From Mycobacterium sp. AT1 (GTDB lineage Bacteria; Actinomycetota; Actinomycetes; Mycobacteriales; Mycobacteriaceae): 64,000 nucleotides of DNA. The DNA is taken from contig NZ_MVOC01000028.1 in NCBI RefSeq assembly GCF_002043095.1, positions 62,902 through 126,901 on the forward strand, in the 5' to 3' direction. Shown here piece after piece: positions 48,055 to 57,650 of the stretch (position 1 is the first letter of the stretch; every line of letters starts with the position of its first letter). The notes beneath the pieces were generated by a model, which searched no databases, was not told the origin of the DNA, and worked only from the letters and a program-made list of their open reading frames with translations. A program made the translations under genes and the position numbers.

Positions 48055-48692
48055 TACCCGTGGACTGCCAACTGAACTCGGTTGGCCGATCCGGTCTTCT
48101 CCATCAGGTTCGCGACGTGGGTCTTCACCGTCGTGACTCCCAGATGGAGTCGGTCGGCGATCTCCTGGTTGGAGAGACCTTCCACGACCAGTGGTAGGAC
48201 GTCGAGCTCGCGCGCGGTGAGCGGGTCCGCGGGTGGCCCGGTGGGCGCGGCCGCGTCGGCGACCTCGGCATCGGTGACCCTGGCGACCAACCGCCGCAAC
48301 AGGTGCGGCGACAGCGAATAGTCCCCCCGCGCAGTGCGACGGATGGCGTCGACCAACTCTGCCGGACTGGTGTCCTTCACCAGGAATCCCGCCGCACCGG
48401 CGGCGAGCGCCGGGTACAGGTGGGCGTCGTCGTCAAAGGTGGTGAGCGCCAACACCTTAGACTCCGGCCTGGCCGACATGACGAGGCGAGTGGCTTCGAT
48501 GCCGTCCAACCCCGGCATCCGCAGATCCATCAGGATGACGTCCGGAACCAGTTCGAGCGCCGATTTCACCGCCTGTTCTCCGTCGGCGGCCTCCCCGACC
48601 ACGTCGAGGTCCGGGGTCGACTCGCACAGCATCCGCAGCCCGGCCCGAACCAGCCTTTGGTCGTCGACGATCAGCACGCGGATCGCGGTCAT
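48039..48692 (-). CDS. NarL/LuxR-family response regulator
   Basis: A 217-residue two-component regulator. The receiver domain has the acidic pair Asp10-Asp11, phosphoacceptor Asp56 in DVILMDLRMPG, and Lys in FLVKDTSP. The C-terminal LuxR-type helix-turn-helix reads LTARELDVLPLVVEGLSNQE (residues 155-174) followed by TVKTHVANLMEKTG. ATG 48692 overlaps the stop of the histidine kinase gene (ATGA). Target genes are unknown; the convergent multicopper oxidase is the nearest candidate. Confidence 0.94.
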   Translation of the reverse strand: MTAIRVLIVDDQRLVRAGLRMLCESTPDLDVVGEAADGEQAVKSALELVPDVILMDLRMPGLDGIEATRLVMSARPESKVLALTTFDDDAHLYPALAAGAAGFLVKDTSPAELVDAIRRTARGDYSLSPHLLRRLVARVTDAEVADAAAPTGPPADPLTARELDVLPLVVEGLSNQEIADRLHLGVTTVKTHVANLMEKTGSANRVQLAVHGYQRMA

Positions 48693-49861
48693 CGCGGTAC
48701 CTCCGCGGAGGTCGGGGACGGCGGCAGCCACGCCTCGACCACCCAGTCGCGCGGAGTGCGCCGGACCTCGAACCGGCCGCCGACGCGGTCCAGCCGTTCC
48801 GTCATCCCGATGACTCCGTGCCCCTCGGCCGAAGGCGAGGAGCCCGGTACGACTCCACTGGTGACGCGGACCGAGACGCCGCCATCCCGTCCCTCGACGT
48901 CCACCTCGACGGGCGTCGACGGATCCGCGTGCTTCATCACGTTGGTGAGTGCCTCCTGCGTCACACGCAGCAGGGTGAGCCGTGCGATCGCGTCCAGTCC
49001 GGTCAGTTGACGATCGATCCGCGAGACGACGGTGAACCCGGCCGCGCGGGCTCGCGCGACGGCCGCGTCGACCTCGGCCCACACCGCCTCGGGTTCGATC
49101 ATCGCGATCTCACCGAGGACCGGATCACGCAGCGCCACCTGCAGACGCCGGATGTCGGCAAGCGCGTCCGCGGCAGTGGAGTGGACGTCGGCGAGCACCG
49201 TGACCACCCGCGAATCCAGATCCTGGAACACGTGCTCGGCAACGCCAATCCGCACCACGATCGAGGCCATGTGATGCGCGACGAGGTCGTGCAGCTCACG
49301 CGCCATGGCCGTGCGCTCCTCGGCCCGCACGGCGAACTCCGTTGCCACCCTTCGTGATTCAGCATCGGCTACCCGACCTCGCAGGGTGGCCGCAAGGCGC
49401 CGCTGGCCACGTAGATAGAGGCCGAGCAAGATCGGTAGGCCGACACCGGCGACGAGCGTCACCGCGTTGGTGGCACTCCATAGCGCACCGTAGGCGTCCA
49501 GCCAGTTGCCAAGGAGCAGTGCCGTCAGCCACGTCACGGCCACCACGACGACGGCTCGATTCCGGTCGCTTCGCGCCGCGACGTCCGCGACGGCCACGGC
49601 GCCGAGGTAGGGCACCAGGCCGGACAAGCCCCAGGCCTCGGTAGCGAACAACGGCACCGCCAGGGCCGACAGGACGAGCGACGCCGCCACGGGCCACCAC
49701 CGTCCGGCGGCGAAGGTGACGGCGGCCGCGATCGCGAGCGCCCAGTACGCAGCCGAGACGTGGAAACGTCCGGGGAACGTACTCGCCGCCAACATCACCG
49801 GCACCAACAACAGTGGTGCCAGTCGAATCCCCCACTGGACCCGGGCTGCGTGCGACGTCAC
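48689..49861 (-). CDS. Membrane sensor histidine kinase (HisKA_3 type)
   Basis: A 390-residue kinase with five or six N-terminal membrane helices (residues 10-150) and little extracellular sequence, so it probably senses membrane or intramembrane signals. The dimerisation/phosphoacceptor helix carries His191 in ARELHDLVAHHMASIVV. The ATPase domain has TQEALTNVMKHA (N box) and GHGVIGMTERLDRVGG (G boxes). It is coupled to the response regulator by a 4-base overlap. The stimulus cannot be inferred. Confidence 0.92.
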   Translation of the reverse strand: MTSHAARVQWGIRLAPLLLVPVMLAASTFPGRFHVSAAYWALAIAAAVTFAAGRWWPVAASLVLSALAVPLFATEAWGLSGLVPYLGAVAVADVAARSDRNRAVVVVAVTWLTALLLGNWLDAYGALWSATNAVTLVAGVGLPILLGLYLRGQRRLAATLRGRVADAESRRVATEFAVRAEERTAMARELHDLVAHHMASIVVRIGVAEHVFQDLDSRVVTVLADVHSTAADALADIRRLQVALRDPVLGEIAMIEPEAVWAEVDAAVARARAAGFTVVSRIDRQLTGLDAIARLTLLRVTQEALTNVMKHADPSTPVEVDVEGRDGGVSVRVTSGVVPGSSPSAEGHGVIGMTERLDRVGGRFEVRRTPRDWVVEAWLPPSPTSAEVPR

Positions 49862-49875
49862 CCCAGGCTCGATCC

Positions 49876-50460
49876 TCAGATGTACATCGCGGGGTCGATG
49901 TAATACGTCGGGTCGACGCCCTCTTCGCGCTGCTTCTCCGTCCGCACGCGCACGACGGCGGGGATGCCGGTGGCGATGGAGCCCGCGGGCACGTCGCGCG
50001 TCACGACGGCGTTGGCCCCGATCGCGCTGTCGTCGCCGACGGTCAGCGGGCCGAGGATCTTGGCGCCCGCGCCGATTGTCACCCGATGGCCAATCGTGGG
50101 ATGGCGCTTGACCTGTTGCATGGTCCGGCCGCCAAGCGTCACACCGTGATAGATCATGACGTCGTCACCGACCTCGGCGGTTTCGCCGATCACCACGCCC
50201 ATGCCGTGGTCGATGAAGAACCGCCGCCCGATGGTCGCACCGGGATGGATTTCGATGCCGGTGAGGAAGCGAGTCAGCTGCGTCAAGACCCTGGCGGGCC
50301 CGCGCAGCGCCTGCTTGTCCCACAGTCGGTGGGCGAGCCGGTAGGACCAGATGGCGTGCAGACCGGAGTAGACGAGGGCGTTCTCGAGGTCCCCGCGTGA
50401 GGCGGGGTCGTGCGCCCTCGCGTTGCGAAGGTCCTCGCGCAGCGTCGACAGCAGGGTCAC
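49876..50460 (-). CDS. cysE: Serine O-acetyltransferase
   Basis: Makes O-acetylserine from serine and acetyl-CoA, the first step of cysteine synthesis. The 194-residue protein has the short bacterial form with a helical N-terminus and a left-handed beta-helix of hexapeptide repeats ([51 protein letters not shown]). The catalytic His-Asp pair is within [11 protein letters not shown] and [10 protein letters not shown] 50460 lies seven bases after the cysK stop, so the two form an operon. Confidence 0.95.
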   Translation of the reverse strand: MTLLSTLREDLRNARAHDPASRGDLENALVYSGLHAIWSYRLAHRLWDKQALRGPARVLTQLTRFLTGIEIHPGATIGRRFFIDHGMGVVIGETAEVGDDVMIYHGVTLGGRTMQQVKRHPTIGHRVTIGAGAKILGPLTVGDDSAIGANAVVTRDVPAGSIATGIPAVVRVRTEKQREEGVDPTYYIDPAMYI

Positions 50461-50467
50461 GTGGCGA

Positions 50468-51403
50468 TCAATCCCTGATGTGGTCGAACAGCACGGTGGA
50501 GATGTAGCGCTCGCCGAAGTCGCAGACCACCGCGACGATCAGCTTGCCGGCGTTCTCCGGCCGCTTCGCCAGCTCGAGTGCCGCCCAGACGATGGCGCCC
50601 GAGGAGATGCCGCCGAGGATGCCCTCCTCGGTGCCGAGTTCGCGCGCGACCCTGACGGAGTCGTCGAGCGTGACGTCGATGATCTCGTCGTAGCTCTCAC
50701 GGTCGAGGATCTCGGGGATGAAGTTCGCGCCGATGCCCTGGATCTTGTGCGGGCCTGCCTCGCCCTTGGTCAGCAGCGGTGAGTCGATCGGTTCGACGCC
50801 GACGATCTGCACGCCGGGCTTGCGGGACTTCAGGACGGGTCCGACGCCGCTGATGGTGCCGCCGGTGCCGATTCCGGCGACGAAGACGTCGACCTTCCCG
50901 TCGGTGTCGTCCCACACCTCCTCGGCGGTGGTCGCCCGGTGGATAGCCGGGTTCGCGGGGTTGCCGAATTGGTTTGCCGCCACCGCGTTCTCGGTCTCGG
51001 AGATGATCTGCTTGGCCCTCGCCACGGCGCCTGCCATGCCCTCGGACCCCGGGGTGAGGACGATCTCGGCGCCGTAGGCCCGCAGCATCACCCGCCGCTC
51101 GGTGGACATGGTCTCCGGCATCGTCAGGATCACCTTGTACCCGCGCGCCGCACCGACCATGGCCAGCGCGATGCCAGTGTTGCCGCTAGTGGCTTCGACG
51201 ATCGTGCCGCCAGGCTTGAGTTCACCGGACTGCTCGGCGGCGTCGACGATCGCCACGCCGATGCGGTCCTTGACGCTGTTGGCGGGGTTGTAGAACTCCA
51301 GTTTGGCCACGACCTGCGCGCCGAGCCCATCAGTCAACCGGTTCAGCCGGACGAGCGGGGTACGCCCGACCAGCTCGCTGACGTTCTCGTAGATCCTGCC
51401 CAT
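50468..51403 (-). CDS. cysK: Cysteine synthase A (O-acetylserine sulfhydrylase)
   Basis: PLP enzyme converting O-acetylserine and sulfide to cysteine. The 311-residue product has the PLP lysine Lys44 in [11 protein letters not shown], the substrate loop [11 protein letters not shown], the phosphate cup [12 protein letters not shown] and the C-terminal [18 protein letters not shown] 51403 has GAAGGG about six bases upstream; the frame is open 35 codons further. It precedes cysE, forming the mycobacterial cysK1-cysE pair, and diverges from a drug exporter gene. Confidence 0.97.
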   Translation of the reverse strand: MGRIYENVSELVGRTPLVRLNRLTDGLGAQVVAKLEFYNPANSVKDRIGVAIVDAAEQSGELKPGGTIVEATSGNTGIALAMVGAARGYKVILTMPETMSTERRVMLRAYGAEIVLTPGSEGMAGAVARAKQIISETENAVAANQFGNPANPAIHRATTAEEVWDDTDGKVDVFVAGIGTGGTISGVGPVLKSRKPGVQIVGVEPIDSPLLTKGEAGPHKIQGIGANFIPEILDRESYDEIIDVTLDDSVRVARELGTEEGILGGISSGAIVWAALELAKRPENAGKLIVAVVCDFGERYISTVLFDHIRD

Positions 51404-51630
51404 GGCTGACCCTTCGTCGTGGCCGGTCGGCACCGGCGCCTCGTTCGAGTTTATGCGTGCTCCCCAATACCCGTGGGTGCGGCCACCAGGGCGAGCACTC
51501 ACCCCCACAGATTGGTCCCAGGCTCGGCGCGTACGTTCGTCGGTTGGCGGGCATTCGGGTGACGTTGCGCGGGTCGTGCCGGCACGGAACCAGAGGAGCT
51601 GCAGGCGTTGAGTACACGGATCAGTCGACG

Positions 51631-53052
51631 ATGACCGCGACGTCGACTACCGCGGTCGGATTCCGGTCCGAACGCGGACCGCTTCTCATCTCGGTGATGC
51701 TGAGCACCGGCCTGGTGGCCGTCGACTCGACGGTGCTCGCGACGGCGGTGCCGTCCATCGTCGGCGAGCTGGGCGGCTTCCATCAGTTTCCCTGGCTGTT
51801 CTCCGCATACCTGCTCGGCCAGGCCGTCACCACGCCGATCTACGCCAAGCTGTCCGACGTCTTCGGCCGCAAACCGGTCATGCTGTTCGGCATCGGACTG
51901 TTCCTGATCGGGTCGATCCTGTGCGCCGCGTCATGGAACATGCTGGCCCTCATCGTGTTTCGAGCAGTTCAAGGCCTGGGTGCCGGTGCGGTGCAGCCGA
52001 CCGCGATCACCATCGTCGGCGACGTCTACACCGTGGCCGAGCGCGCCAGGGTGCAGGGCTACCTCGCCAGCGTGTGGGCGGTGTCCTCGGTCGTCGGCCC
52101 CATGCTCGGCGGGGCGTTCTCGCAGTTGGGGATCTGGCGCGGCGTGTTTCTGATCAACATCCCCCTATGCCTGGTGGCGGCCTGGATGTTCAACCGGCAC
52201 TTCCACGAGACGGTCACGCGGCGGCACCGGGCGGTCGACTCCCTTGGTGCGCTACTGCTGGCGTCGGCGATGACGGCGTTGGTCCTCGGCGTGCTCGGCG
52301 GTGGCCAGAGTTGGGCGTGGAATTCGGCGCCGAGCATCGGCGCGTTCACGGCCGGTGTCGTGTTGTTGGTGGCGTTCGTGTTGGTGGAGCGTCGGGCGCC
52401 CGAGCCCATCATGCCGCTGTGGGTGTTCTCCCGCCGCCTGCTGTGTGCGACGACGATCGTGGCGTTCGGCGTCGGCGCCATCCTGATGGGTTTGACGTCG
52501 TATGTGCCCACCTTCTTGGAGGGGTCCCTTGGGGTCGAACCCATCGTCGCAGGCCTTGCGCTGGCCGCGCTGACGGTGGGCTGGCCGGCGACGGCAAGCA
52601 TCGCCGGAAAGTTCTACCTGCGTTGGGGATTCAAGAGGACCTCGGTTGGCGGCGCAGCGTTGGTGATCGTCGGCGCCGCGGCCTTGGTGGCGACGGTGCA
52701 CGCCCCGAACGTCGCCCTGACGGCGATCGCGTGCTTCGTCATCGGCGGTGGCATGGGGCTGCTGGCGGTGCCCACGTTGATCGCCGCCCAGTCCAGCGTC
52801 GAGTGGAACGAACGCGGCGTCGTGACGGGAAACAACATGTTCGCCCGCTCGTTGGGCAGCGCCATCGGGGTAGCCGTCTTCGGCGCGATCGCCAACTCGA
52901 TCTTCGGCGCAGGCGACATTCACGCCATCGGGCCGGCCGCCATCCAAGCCGGCTCCGCTGCGGTATTCGTCGGGGTTCTGGTGGTCGCGGCCGTCACCGC
53001 AGTCGCCGTTGTCGCGATGCCACGCACACCGGTAAGTCCCGCGGCGGGGTGA
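51631..53052 (+). CDS. DHA2 (EmrB/QacA) family MFS drug exporter
   Basis: A 473-residue proton-driven multidrug exporter with about 13-14 membrane helices. MFS motif A is in [14 protein letters not shown], and the antiporter motif C-like [15 protein letters not shown] is clear. [18 protein letters not shown] is the D1 motif of DHA2 proteins, with an Asp in helix 1. I use ATG 51631; the frame is open 58 codons earlier but without a coherent N-terminus. A short frame TTG 51609 with a good ribosome-binding site (GGAGCTG) ends just inside it and might couple translation. Substrate unknown. Confidence 0.88.
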   Translation: MTATSTTAVGFRSERGPLLISVMLSTGLVAVDSTVLATAVPSIVGELGGFHQFPWLFSAYLLGQAVTTPIYAKLSDVFGRKPVMLFGIGLFLIGSILCAASWNMLALIVFRAVQGLGAGAVQPTAITIVGDVYTVAERARVQGYLASVWAVSSVVGPMLGGAFSQLGIWRGVFLINIPLCLVAAWMFNRHFHETVTRRHRAVDSLGALLLASAMTALVLGVLGGGQSWAWNSAPSIGAFTAGVVLLVAFVLVERRAPEPIMPLWVFSRRLLCATTIVAFGVGAILMGLTSYVPTFLEGSLGVEPIVAGLALAALTVGWPATASIAGKFYLRWGFKRTSVGGAALVIVGAAALVATVHAPNVALTAIACFVIGGGMGLLAVPTLIAAQSSVEWNERGVVTGNNMFARSLGSAIGVAVFGAIANSIFGAGDIHAIGPAAIQAGSAAVFVGVLVVAAVTAVAVVAMPRTPVSPAAG

Positions 53053-53077
53053 TCGGGCGTCGGGAAAGCCGTTGCCG

Positions 53078-53539
53078 TCACCGGACGAGCACTTCGAGCT
53101 CGGCGCGATAGCGGGCCCTGTCCTGCTCGGACAGTGGCGGCGCGAATTCGACGACGATCGTCTCGAGCTGGAAGAGATCACGGGCCGCCGCGAAGTTCTG
53201 CGCGCGCGCCGTGGTGCCGAAGGACTTCACGCGCACGGTGTCGGTCACCACCGATTGTTCACACCCACTGGCAGGGCATTCTTGGGCGGTGGTGTCCACG
53301 GCGTTGGGAGCCTGGAATCCGGCAGCCACCAACGCATTGACGACGCCGCGGGCGCTCAGAGCGCCGAGCTCGCCGCCACGGGTGGCCGTCGCTGCCATGG
53401 CCGAGGGACGGGCCTCGGCCGACGACGCCGAAGGTGGGTACCCCGGCAGAGTGCTCGAACAGCCGCTGAGCAGGCACGCCGTCAGTGCGCCGACGGCGAG
53501 TGCCCGGGTAGTCAAGGAGTCAGACAAGGAAGCCGTCAC
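53078..53539 (-). CDS. Small exported lipoprotein of unknown function
   Basis: A 153-residue protein. The signal peptide (SLTTRALAVGALTACLLSGC) ends in lipobox LLSGC, with the acylated Cys at residue 27. The mature part contains ECPASGCEQS with two Cys likely forming a disulfide, and a mixed alpha/beta stretch rich in Ala. GTG 53539 is tentative; TTG 53515 would give a shorter signal peptide. With GTG 53539 it overlaps the end of marR by 20 bases, so it is probably cotranscribed with it. I do not recognise a family. Confidence 0.72.
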   Translation of the reverse strand: MTASLSDSLTTRALAVGALTACLLSGCSSTLPGYPPSASSAEARPSAMAATATRGGELGALSARGVVNALVAAGFQAPNAVDTTAQECPASGCEQSVVTDTVRVKSFGTTARAQNFAAARDLFQLETIVVEFAPPLSEQDRARYRAELEVLVR

Positions 53540-54011
53540 TTCCCGACTGGACGGCGGGTTCGCCACCCGCGCGCGTGAACGCAGTGAGTGCACGGACCAG
53601 ACCATGTCGTTCCTCTGCGGGCATCTTGGCGACTGTTTCGGCGAGTACTCGACGCCGCTCGTCGGTGACTGCGGCGACCACCTGGCTGCCCCGATCAGTG
53701 AGGTTCACCACCAGTTCGCGCCGAGATTGCGGATTCGGGCGTCGGTCGATCAGGCCGGCCCCGACGAGCCGCTCGACCATCCTCCCGGTGGTCGACGGTT
53801 GCACGTCGAGGAGGCCGGCCAGGGTGGCCAGGTTGACGGGCCCGCGGGTCGCCAGGAGCACCAGCGTTCTGAACTGCGCGATCGTCAGCGTCTCGTCGTT
53901 CTCGGCGATGGAGCGCGCCGAGATGGCGACCAGTAGACGCGATGCGGTCAGGAGAGCGTCGGTGATCGCATCCACCGAATCCTGAGCGTCGGTGGCACCT
54001 CGTGGCGGCAT
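53520..54011 (-). CDS. MarR family transcriptional regulator
   Basis: A 163-residue winged-helix repressor. The DNA-binding region is ATLAGLLDVQPSTTGRMVER followed by LVGAGLIDRRPNPQSRRELV (the wing), ending with the dimerisation helices. ATG 54011 has GGAGG six bases upstream. It is divergent from a CtaG-like membrane protein gene; palindromes in the 60-base gap are likely its operator. It probably represses itself, the lipoprotein gene downstream and the divergent gene. The ligand is unknown. Confidence 0.92.
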   Translation of the reverse strand: MPPRGATDAQDSVDAITDALLTASRLLVAISARSIAENDETLTIAQFRTLVLLATRGPVNLATLAGLLDVQPSTTGRMVERLVGAGLIDRRPNPQSRRELVVNLTDRGSQVVAAVTDERRRVLAETVAKMPAEERHGLVRALTAFTRAGGEPAVQSGSDGFLV

Positions 54012-54052
54012 GTGGTTCCTCCGTCCGAATCCGACCTCGCTAGAGGGTATGA

Positions 54053-54072
54053 GCAACTGTTGCATACTGCAA
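54053..54072. promoter_or_regulatory. Candidate MarR operator
   Basis: Two overlapping perfect inverted repeats, GCAAC-T-GTTGC (54053-54063) and TTGCA-TAC-TGCAA (54060-54072), lie between the divergent marR and CtaG-like genes. The second reaches the CtaG-like ATG. TTGCA half-sites are common in MarR-type operators. Binding would block transcription or translation initiation of the rightward gene. Confidence 0.6.
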
Positions 54073-55067
54073 TGGTGAACATGGACGCGGCGCCACCGGC
54101 CGATCTCGCCGCCGTACTGGCGGCCTGGTTGGCGTCGCCGGTGGCCGACCTGCTGATCGCCCTTGGCGTGGCGGCCTATGTGGCCTTGCTCGTCGGGCTG
54201 CGCAGACGCGGCCAGCGGTGGGCGCCCTTGCGTACGTCGTCGGCCGCGGGCGCCGCCGTGCTCCTCGTCTTGGTGGTCAACGGTCCGTTGGCCGTCTATT
54301 CGCACCACCTCTTCTGGGTGCACATGATCGTGCATCTGGTGCTCATCACCGTGGTGCCGGCCCTGCTCGTGTGGGCCCAGCCGATTCGTTTGATTCACGA
54401 CGCCGGTGGCCCTCTCGTCGGCGCACGCGTCGACCGGATTCGACGCGGGCGAACGTTTCGATGGCTGATCTCGCCCCGTCTCACGGTGCCGCTCTATGCC
54501 GCGGTTCTGGTGCTCACCCATCTCACCGGCTTTCAGGAGGCGATGAGCCAACACGAGTGGATCCACGACGGTGAACTGGTCCTCTACTTCGTGGCCGGAT
54601 ACCTCCTGTTGCTCCCCCTGGTCGGCGACGAACTCACCTCCGATCCGCCGCTGGCCCATCTGCTCAGATTCGTCGTGCTCGCCATCTGCATGTTCCCCGA
54701 CACCTTGGTCGGGATCATGCTGATGATGACCAGCACGCCCCTGGCACCGGCATACGCGGCGTCGCGGGATTGGGGGCCTTCCGCCCTGGTCGACCAGGCG
54801 ACCGCCGGAGCGATCATGTGGTTCGGCGGTGACGGTTTGATGATGGTGCTCATGGTCGTCGTCGGCGGCCGGTGGGTTGCCAAGGGCGACCGGGCAGGTG
54901 CCAGCCTGGGGCCGTGGTTGGACGGCGTGCGCAGGGGTGCGACGCTCGGCGCCGACTCGACGTCGGACGGCTCGGTCGACATGGACGACGACGAGGCGGC
55001 GCTCGCGGCCTACAACGCCCGCCTTGCCGCGCTGCACGACGCCGCGCGCCGCGGCGGAGGGCGGTAA
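54072..55067 (+). CDS. CtaG-family membrane protein (cytochrome oxidase assembly-like)
   Basis: A 331-residue protein with seven to nine membrane helices of the caa3_CtaG family. Typical blocks are HHLFWVHMIVHLVLITVVPA with conserved His residues, LTHLTGFQEAMSQHEWIHDG, and FPDTLVGIMLMMTSTPLAPA. Relatives help copper insertion into haem-copper oxidases, which fits the multicopper oxidase nearby only loosely. Start: ATG 54072 overlaps the putative operator and lacks a ribosome-binding site; ATG 54081 is three codons later. The C-terminal 40 residues are hydrophilic. Confidence 0.83.
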   Translation: MVNMDAAPPADLAAVLAAWLASPVADLLIALGVAAYVALLVGLRRRGQRWAPLRTSSAAGAAVLLVLVVNGPLAVYSHHLFWVHMIVHLVLITVVPALLVWAQPIRLIHDAGGPLVGARVDRIRRGRTFRWLISPRLTVPLYAAVLVLTHLTGFQEAMSQHEWIHDGELVLYFVAGYLLLLPLVGDELTSDPPLAHLLRFVVLAICMFPDTLVGIMLMMTSTPLAPAYAASRDWGPSALVDQATAGAIMWFGGDGLMMVLMVVVGGRWVAKGDRAGASLGPWLDGVRRGATLGADSTSDGSVDMDDDEAALAAYNARLAALHDAARRGGGR

Positions 55068-55194
55068 CGGAGGGCTCGAGGCTCGACGAGCCACTGCACT
55101 TCGGGGCAGCCCCACTGCGATACCGTGAGTGGCAACCGCGCACTGCCCACACGGCGGGTCGCGGTCATGGGCCCGGCCGGAAGGACGCAAAGCC

Positions 55195-56115
55195 ATGACG
55201 CTCATGGCTGGGCTCGTGATCGCCGACCGCTTCAAGCTGAAGCGATTGATCGGATTCGGCGGCACTGGCCAGGTCTGGGAGACGTCGGACCTGCAGACGA
55301 AGGAATTCGTCGCCCTCAAGATCCTGCGGGAGGAAGTCTCCGAAGACGTCGTCATTCAAGCGCGTTTCCGTCGGGAAGCCGACACGATTGCAGCGCTCGA
55401 GCACCCCGGCATCGCTCGCTTCGTCGATTACGGCCACATCCCCTCCCCGCTTGGCGGGCGAACCATCACCTACCTGGCGACCGAATTCATCCGTGGCGAA
55501 TCCCTCAGCGCCATGATCCACCGGTCCGAGCGACTTTCGCCGGGGCGGACGCTGAGCGTGCTGGAAGGTACCGCCCGCGCCCTAGGGCACGCCCACTCAG
55601 CTGGAGTGGTTCATCGCGACGTCAAACCGAGCAACATCCTGGTCACCAAGGACGGCGCCGCGAAGCTCACTGACTTTGGCATCGTTCGAGTGCTAGGCGA
55701 GGCGACCCTGACCCACATCGGAACCGTAATGGGAACGGCGCGGTACATGTCGCCGGAGCAAATTCGTGGCGACGGCGCCACTGCGGCCAGCGACGTCTAC
55801 TCCCTCGCGGTCGTCGGGTACGAGATGATCACCGGCACAGCACCATTCGCGGGCCAGGATCCGCTTTCCGTTGCAATGAGCCACATACAGGATGAGCCCA
55901 CCCCGTTGCCCGACTTTGCCGGCGAACCACTCAAGGCGCTCATTGCACGGGGTCTTCGGAAGGACCCCCTGCAACGACCGCCGAATGGGACGGAGTTCGC
56001 CGAGGAGATCGCCGCCGCGCGTTGGCCCGCTCAACCGCCGCCCCGTTCGACCGGCGGACGCACATCGGCGGCAAAGCGAGCACTCGGGCGCCTGAAAGGG
56101 TTGCGCCGCAATTGA
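55195..56115 (+). CDS. Soluble Ser/Thr protein kinase
   Basis: A 306-residue Hanks-type kinase. The glycine loop is GFGGTG (20-25), Lys42 in VALKIL, the catalytic loop HRDVKPSN (140-147), DFG at 160-162, and the P+1/APE equivalent GTARYMSPEQ. Residues after about 275 are a short basic tail (SAAKRALGRLKGLRRN) with no membrane helix, PASTA or other sensor domain, unlike PknB/PknD-type kinases. ATG 55195 has AAGGA about 10 bases upstream; the frame is open 22 codons earlier. Neighbours give no clear substrate. Confidence 0.92.
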   Translation: MTLMAGLVIADRFKLKRLIGFGGTGQVWETSDLQTKEFVALKILREEVSEDVVIQARFRREADTIAALEHPGIARFVDYGHIPSPLGGRTITYLATEFIRGESLSAMIHRSERLSPGRTLSVLEGTARALGHAHSAGVVHRDVKPSNILVTKDGAAKLTDFGIVRVLGEATLTHIGTVMGTARYMSPEQIRGDGATAASDVYSLAVVGYEMITGTAPFAGQDPLSVAMSHIQDEPTPLPDFAGEPLKALIARGLRKDPLQRPPNGTEFAEEIAAARWPAQPPPRSTGGRTSAAKRALGRLKGLRRN

Positions 56116-56258
56116 TTGGAGAGCCCTGAGGTATACAAAGACGCCGCAAGATTGCCGACTACAGAGGACGGTGACGACATCTGCTCAACGAGCCCCACAT
56201 TCGCATCAGCGTGGGACGGCGCCGCGACGTTCCCGCCAAACGCCAGGATGACTGAGCC

Positions 56259-57593
56259 GTGAGTCCACTATTTGCTTCCGCGCGCGACACGGTCCGCAGC
56301 CAGTTGTGGCCACTGCCCGTCGCGGGCATCGTCCTCGCCATAGTGGCCGCCGTGGCGTTGCCCCACCTGGACGCGCGCGTCGACGATCAGCTGCCCGCGT
56401 GGCTGTCCGCCCTTCTGTTCGGAGGCGATGCCGGCGCGGCGCGAACCCTGCTGGACGCCATCTCGAGTTCGCTCATCACCGTGACGTCGCTGACGTTCTC
56501 ACTGACCGTCGTCACCCTTCAGTTGGCCAGCAGCCAGTTCTCGCCGCGGTTGCTGCGCACGTTCACCAGCGACGTCTTCGTCCAGGCCACCCTCGCGGTG
56601 TTCCTGTCGACGTTCACCTACTCGCTGACGGTCTTGCGCTCAATCCGCAGCACCGACACCGGAGTTGGCCTCGTACCGCGGATATCGGTCACGATCGCAT
56701 TCCTGCTTGGCCTCGTCAGCGTGTTGTGCCTGGTTCTGTTCCTGGCCCATCTCGCCCGCCAGATTCGGGTGGAAACGATGCTGCGCGAGGTTCACGACGA
56801 CGCCAACGCGACGCTGCGCAGCGCCACCGTGCCCCTGGCCGACGCCAAACCGCAACCGCCGCTGCCCACGCCTCCCCCGAACGGGTCGGCTCTTCTCGCA
56901 CCCTCGTCGGGATTTCTGACCGGCATCAAGAATCGGGAACTGATCTCGGTCGCAACGGAAGTCGACGCCTGCCTGATCATTGACTGCCACCCAGGCGCTT
57001 CCCTAGTGGAAGGCGTTCCGATCGGTGTCGCCTGGCGGGCCGACGGCGATCTCGGCGCCGATGCCGTCGATCGACTACAGGCCGCCATCCGCAGTTCCAT
57101 CGGAATCGGCTACGAGCGTACCGGCGCCCAAGACGTCGGGTACGGGCTGCGCCAGCTCACCGACGTCGCCAACAAGGCACTCTCACCGGGCATCAACGAT
57201 CCCACGACGGCGGTCCATGCCTTGGGCCATGTCTCGGCCATCCTGTGCCAACTCGCCGGACGCGACCTCCGACCGGTCGTGCTGCGCGACCGCGACGACG
57301 TGGCTCGGGTCTTCCTTCGCCGCTCCGGCTTCGACGAGATGGTCGACGCCGCGATCAGCCAGCCGCGGCGCTACGGCTCCTCGGACCCACAGGTGATGGC
57401 ACGTCTGTTCAGCCTGCTCGCCGAGCTCAGCTGGCATCTCGACGACCACGCCGTGGTCCGTGACCAGCTCGAGCGGACCCGAAACACCGTCCGGGGAGCC
57501 GACTTCGACGAGACCGAGCGGTATCAACTGGAGATCGCCGCGACTCGCGTCGAGGAAGCAATCGCCCTCCGCGGGACGAGGGACGCACCATGA
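56259..57593 (+). CDS. DUF2254 family membrane protein
   Basis: A 444-residue protein of the DUF2254 family, function unknown. Four membrane helices lie in the first 180 residues, including VAGIVLAIVAAVALPHL, LITVTSLTFSLTVVTLQLAS and FLLGLVSVLCLVLFLAHLA. A soluble domain of 250 residues follows, with ANKALSPGINDPTTAVHALGHV as its best-conserved block. GTG 56259. The 143 bases between it and the kinase gene show no clear feature. Confidence 0.85.
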   Translation: MSPLFASARDTVRSQLWPLPVAGIVLAIVAAVALPHLDARVDDQLPAWLSALLFGGDAGAARTLLDAISSSLITVTSLTFSLTVVTLQLASSQFSPRLLRTFTSDVFVQATLAVFLSTFTYSLTVLRSIRSTDTGVGLVPRISVTIAFLLGLVSVLCLVLFLAHLARQIRVETMLREVHDDANATLRSATVPLADAKPQPPLPTPPPNGSALLAPSSGFLTGIKNRELISVATEVDACLIIDCHPGASLVEGVPIGVAWRADGDLGADAVDRLQAAIRSSIGIGYERTGAQDVGYGLRQLTDVANKALSPGINDPTTAVHALGHVSAILCQLAGRDLRPVVLRDRDDVARVFLRRSGFDEMVDAAISQPRRYGSSDPQVMARLFSLLAELSWHLDDHAVVRDQLERTRNTVRGADFDETERYQLEIAATRVEEAIALRGTRDAP

Positions 57594-57608
57594 CCGCCGT
57601 GCCGCGGG

Positions 57609-57644
57609 GCCGACGAGCCCCTCAAGGCGCTCGTCGCTCGCGGT
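57609..57644 (+). pseudogene. Short kinase-like sequence remnant
   Basis: The stretch reads ADEPLKALVARG in one frame and matches the kinase gene at 55918-55953 (AGEPLKALIARG) at 29 of 36 bases. It is outside any gene, 15 bases after the DUF2254 stop. It may be the trace of a lost kinase copy, but it is short enough that chance plus composition could explain it. Confidence 0.3.
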
Positions 57645-57650
57645 CGACGC

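Noticed and set aside
51457..51630. N-terminal extension of the DHA2 exporter
   Set aside because: The extra 58 residues are not hydrophobic or family-like, and no ribosome-binding site supports starts in this stretch.
54012..55355. Extension of the MarR frame upstream to give a 611-residue protein
   Set aside because: The added part is antisense to the CtaG-like gene; ATG 54011 has an ideal ribosome-binding site and gives the normal MarR length.
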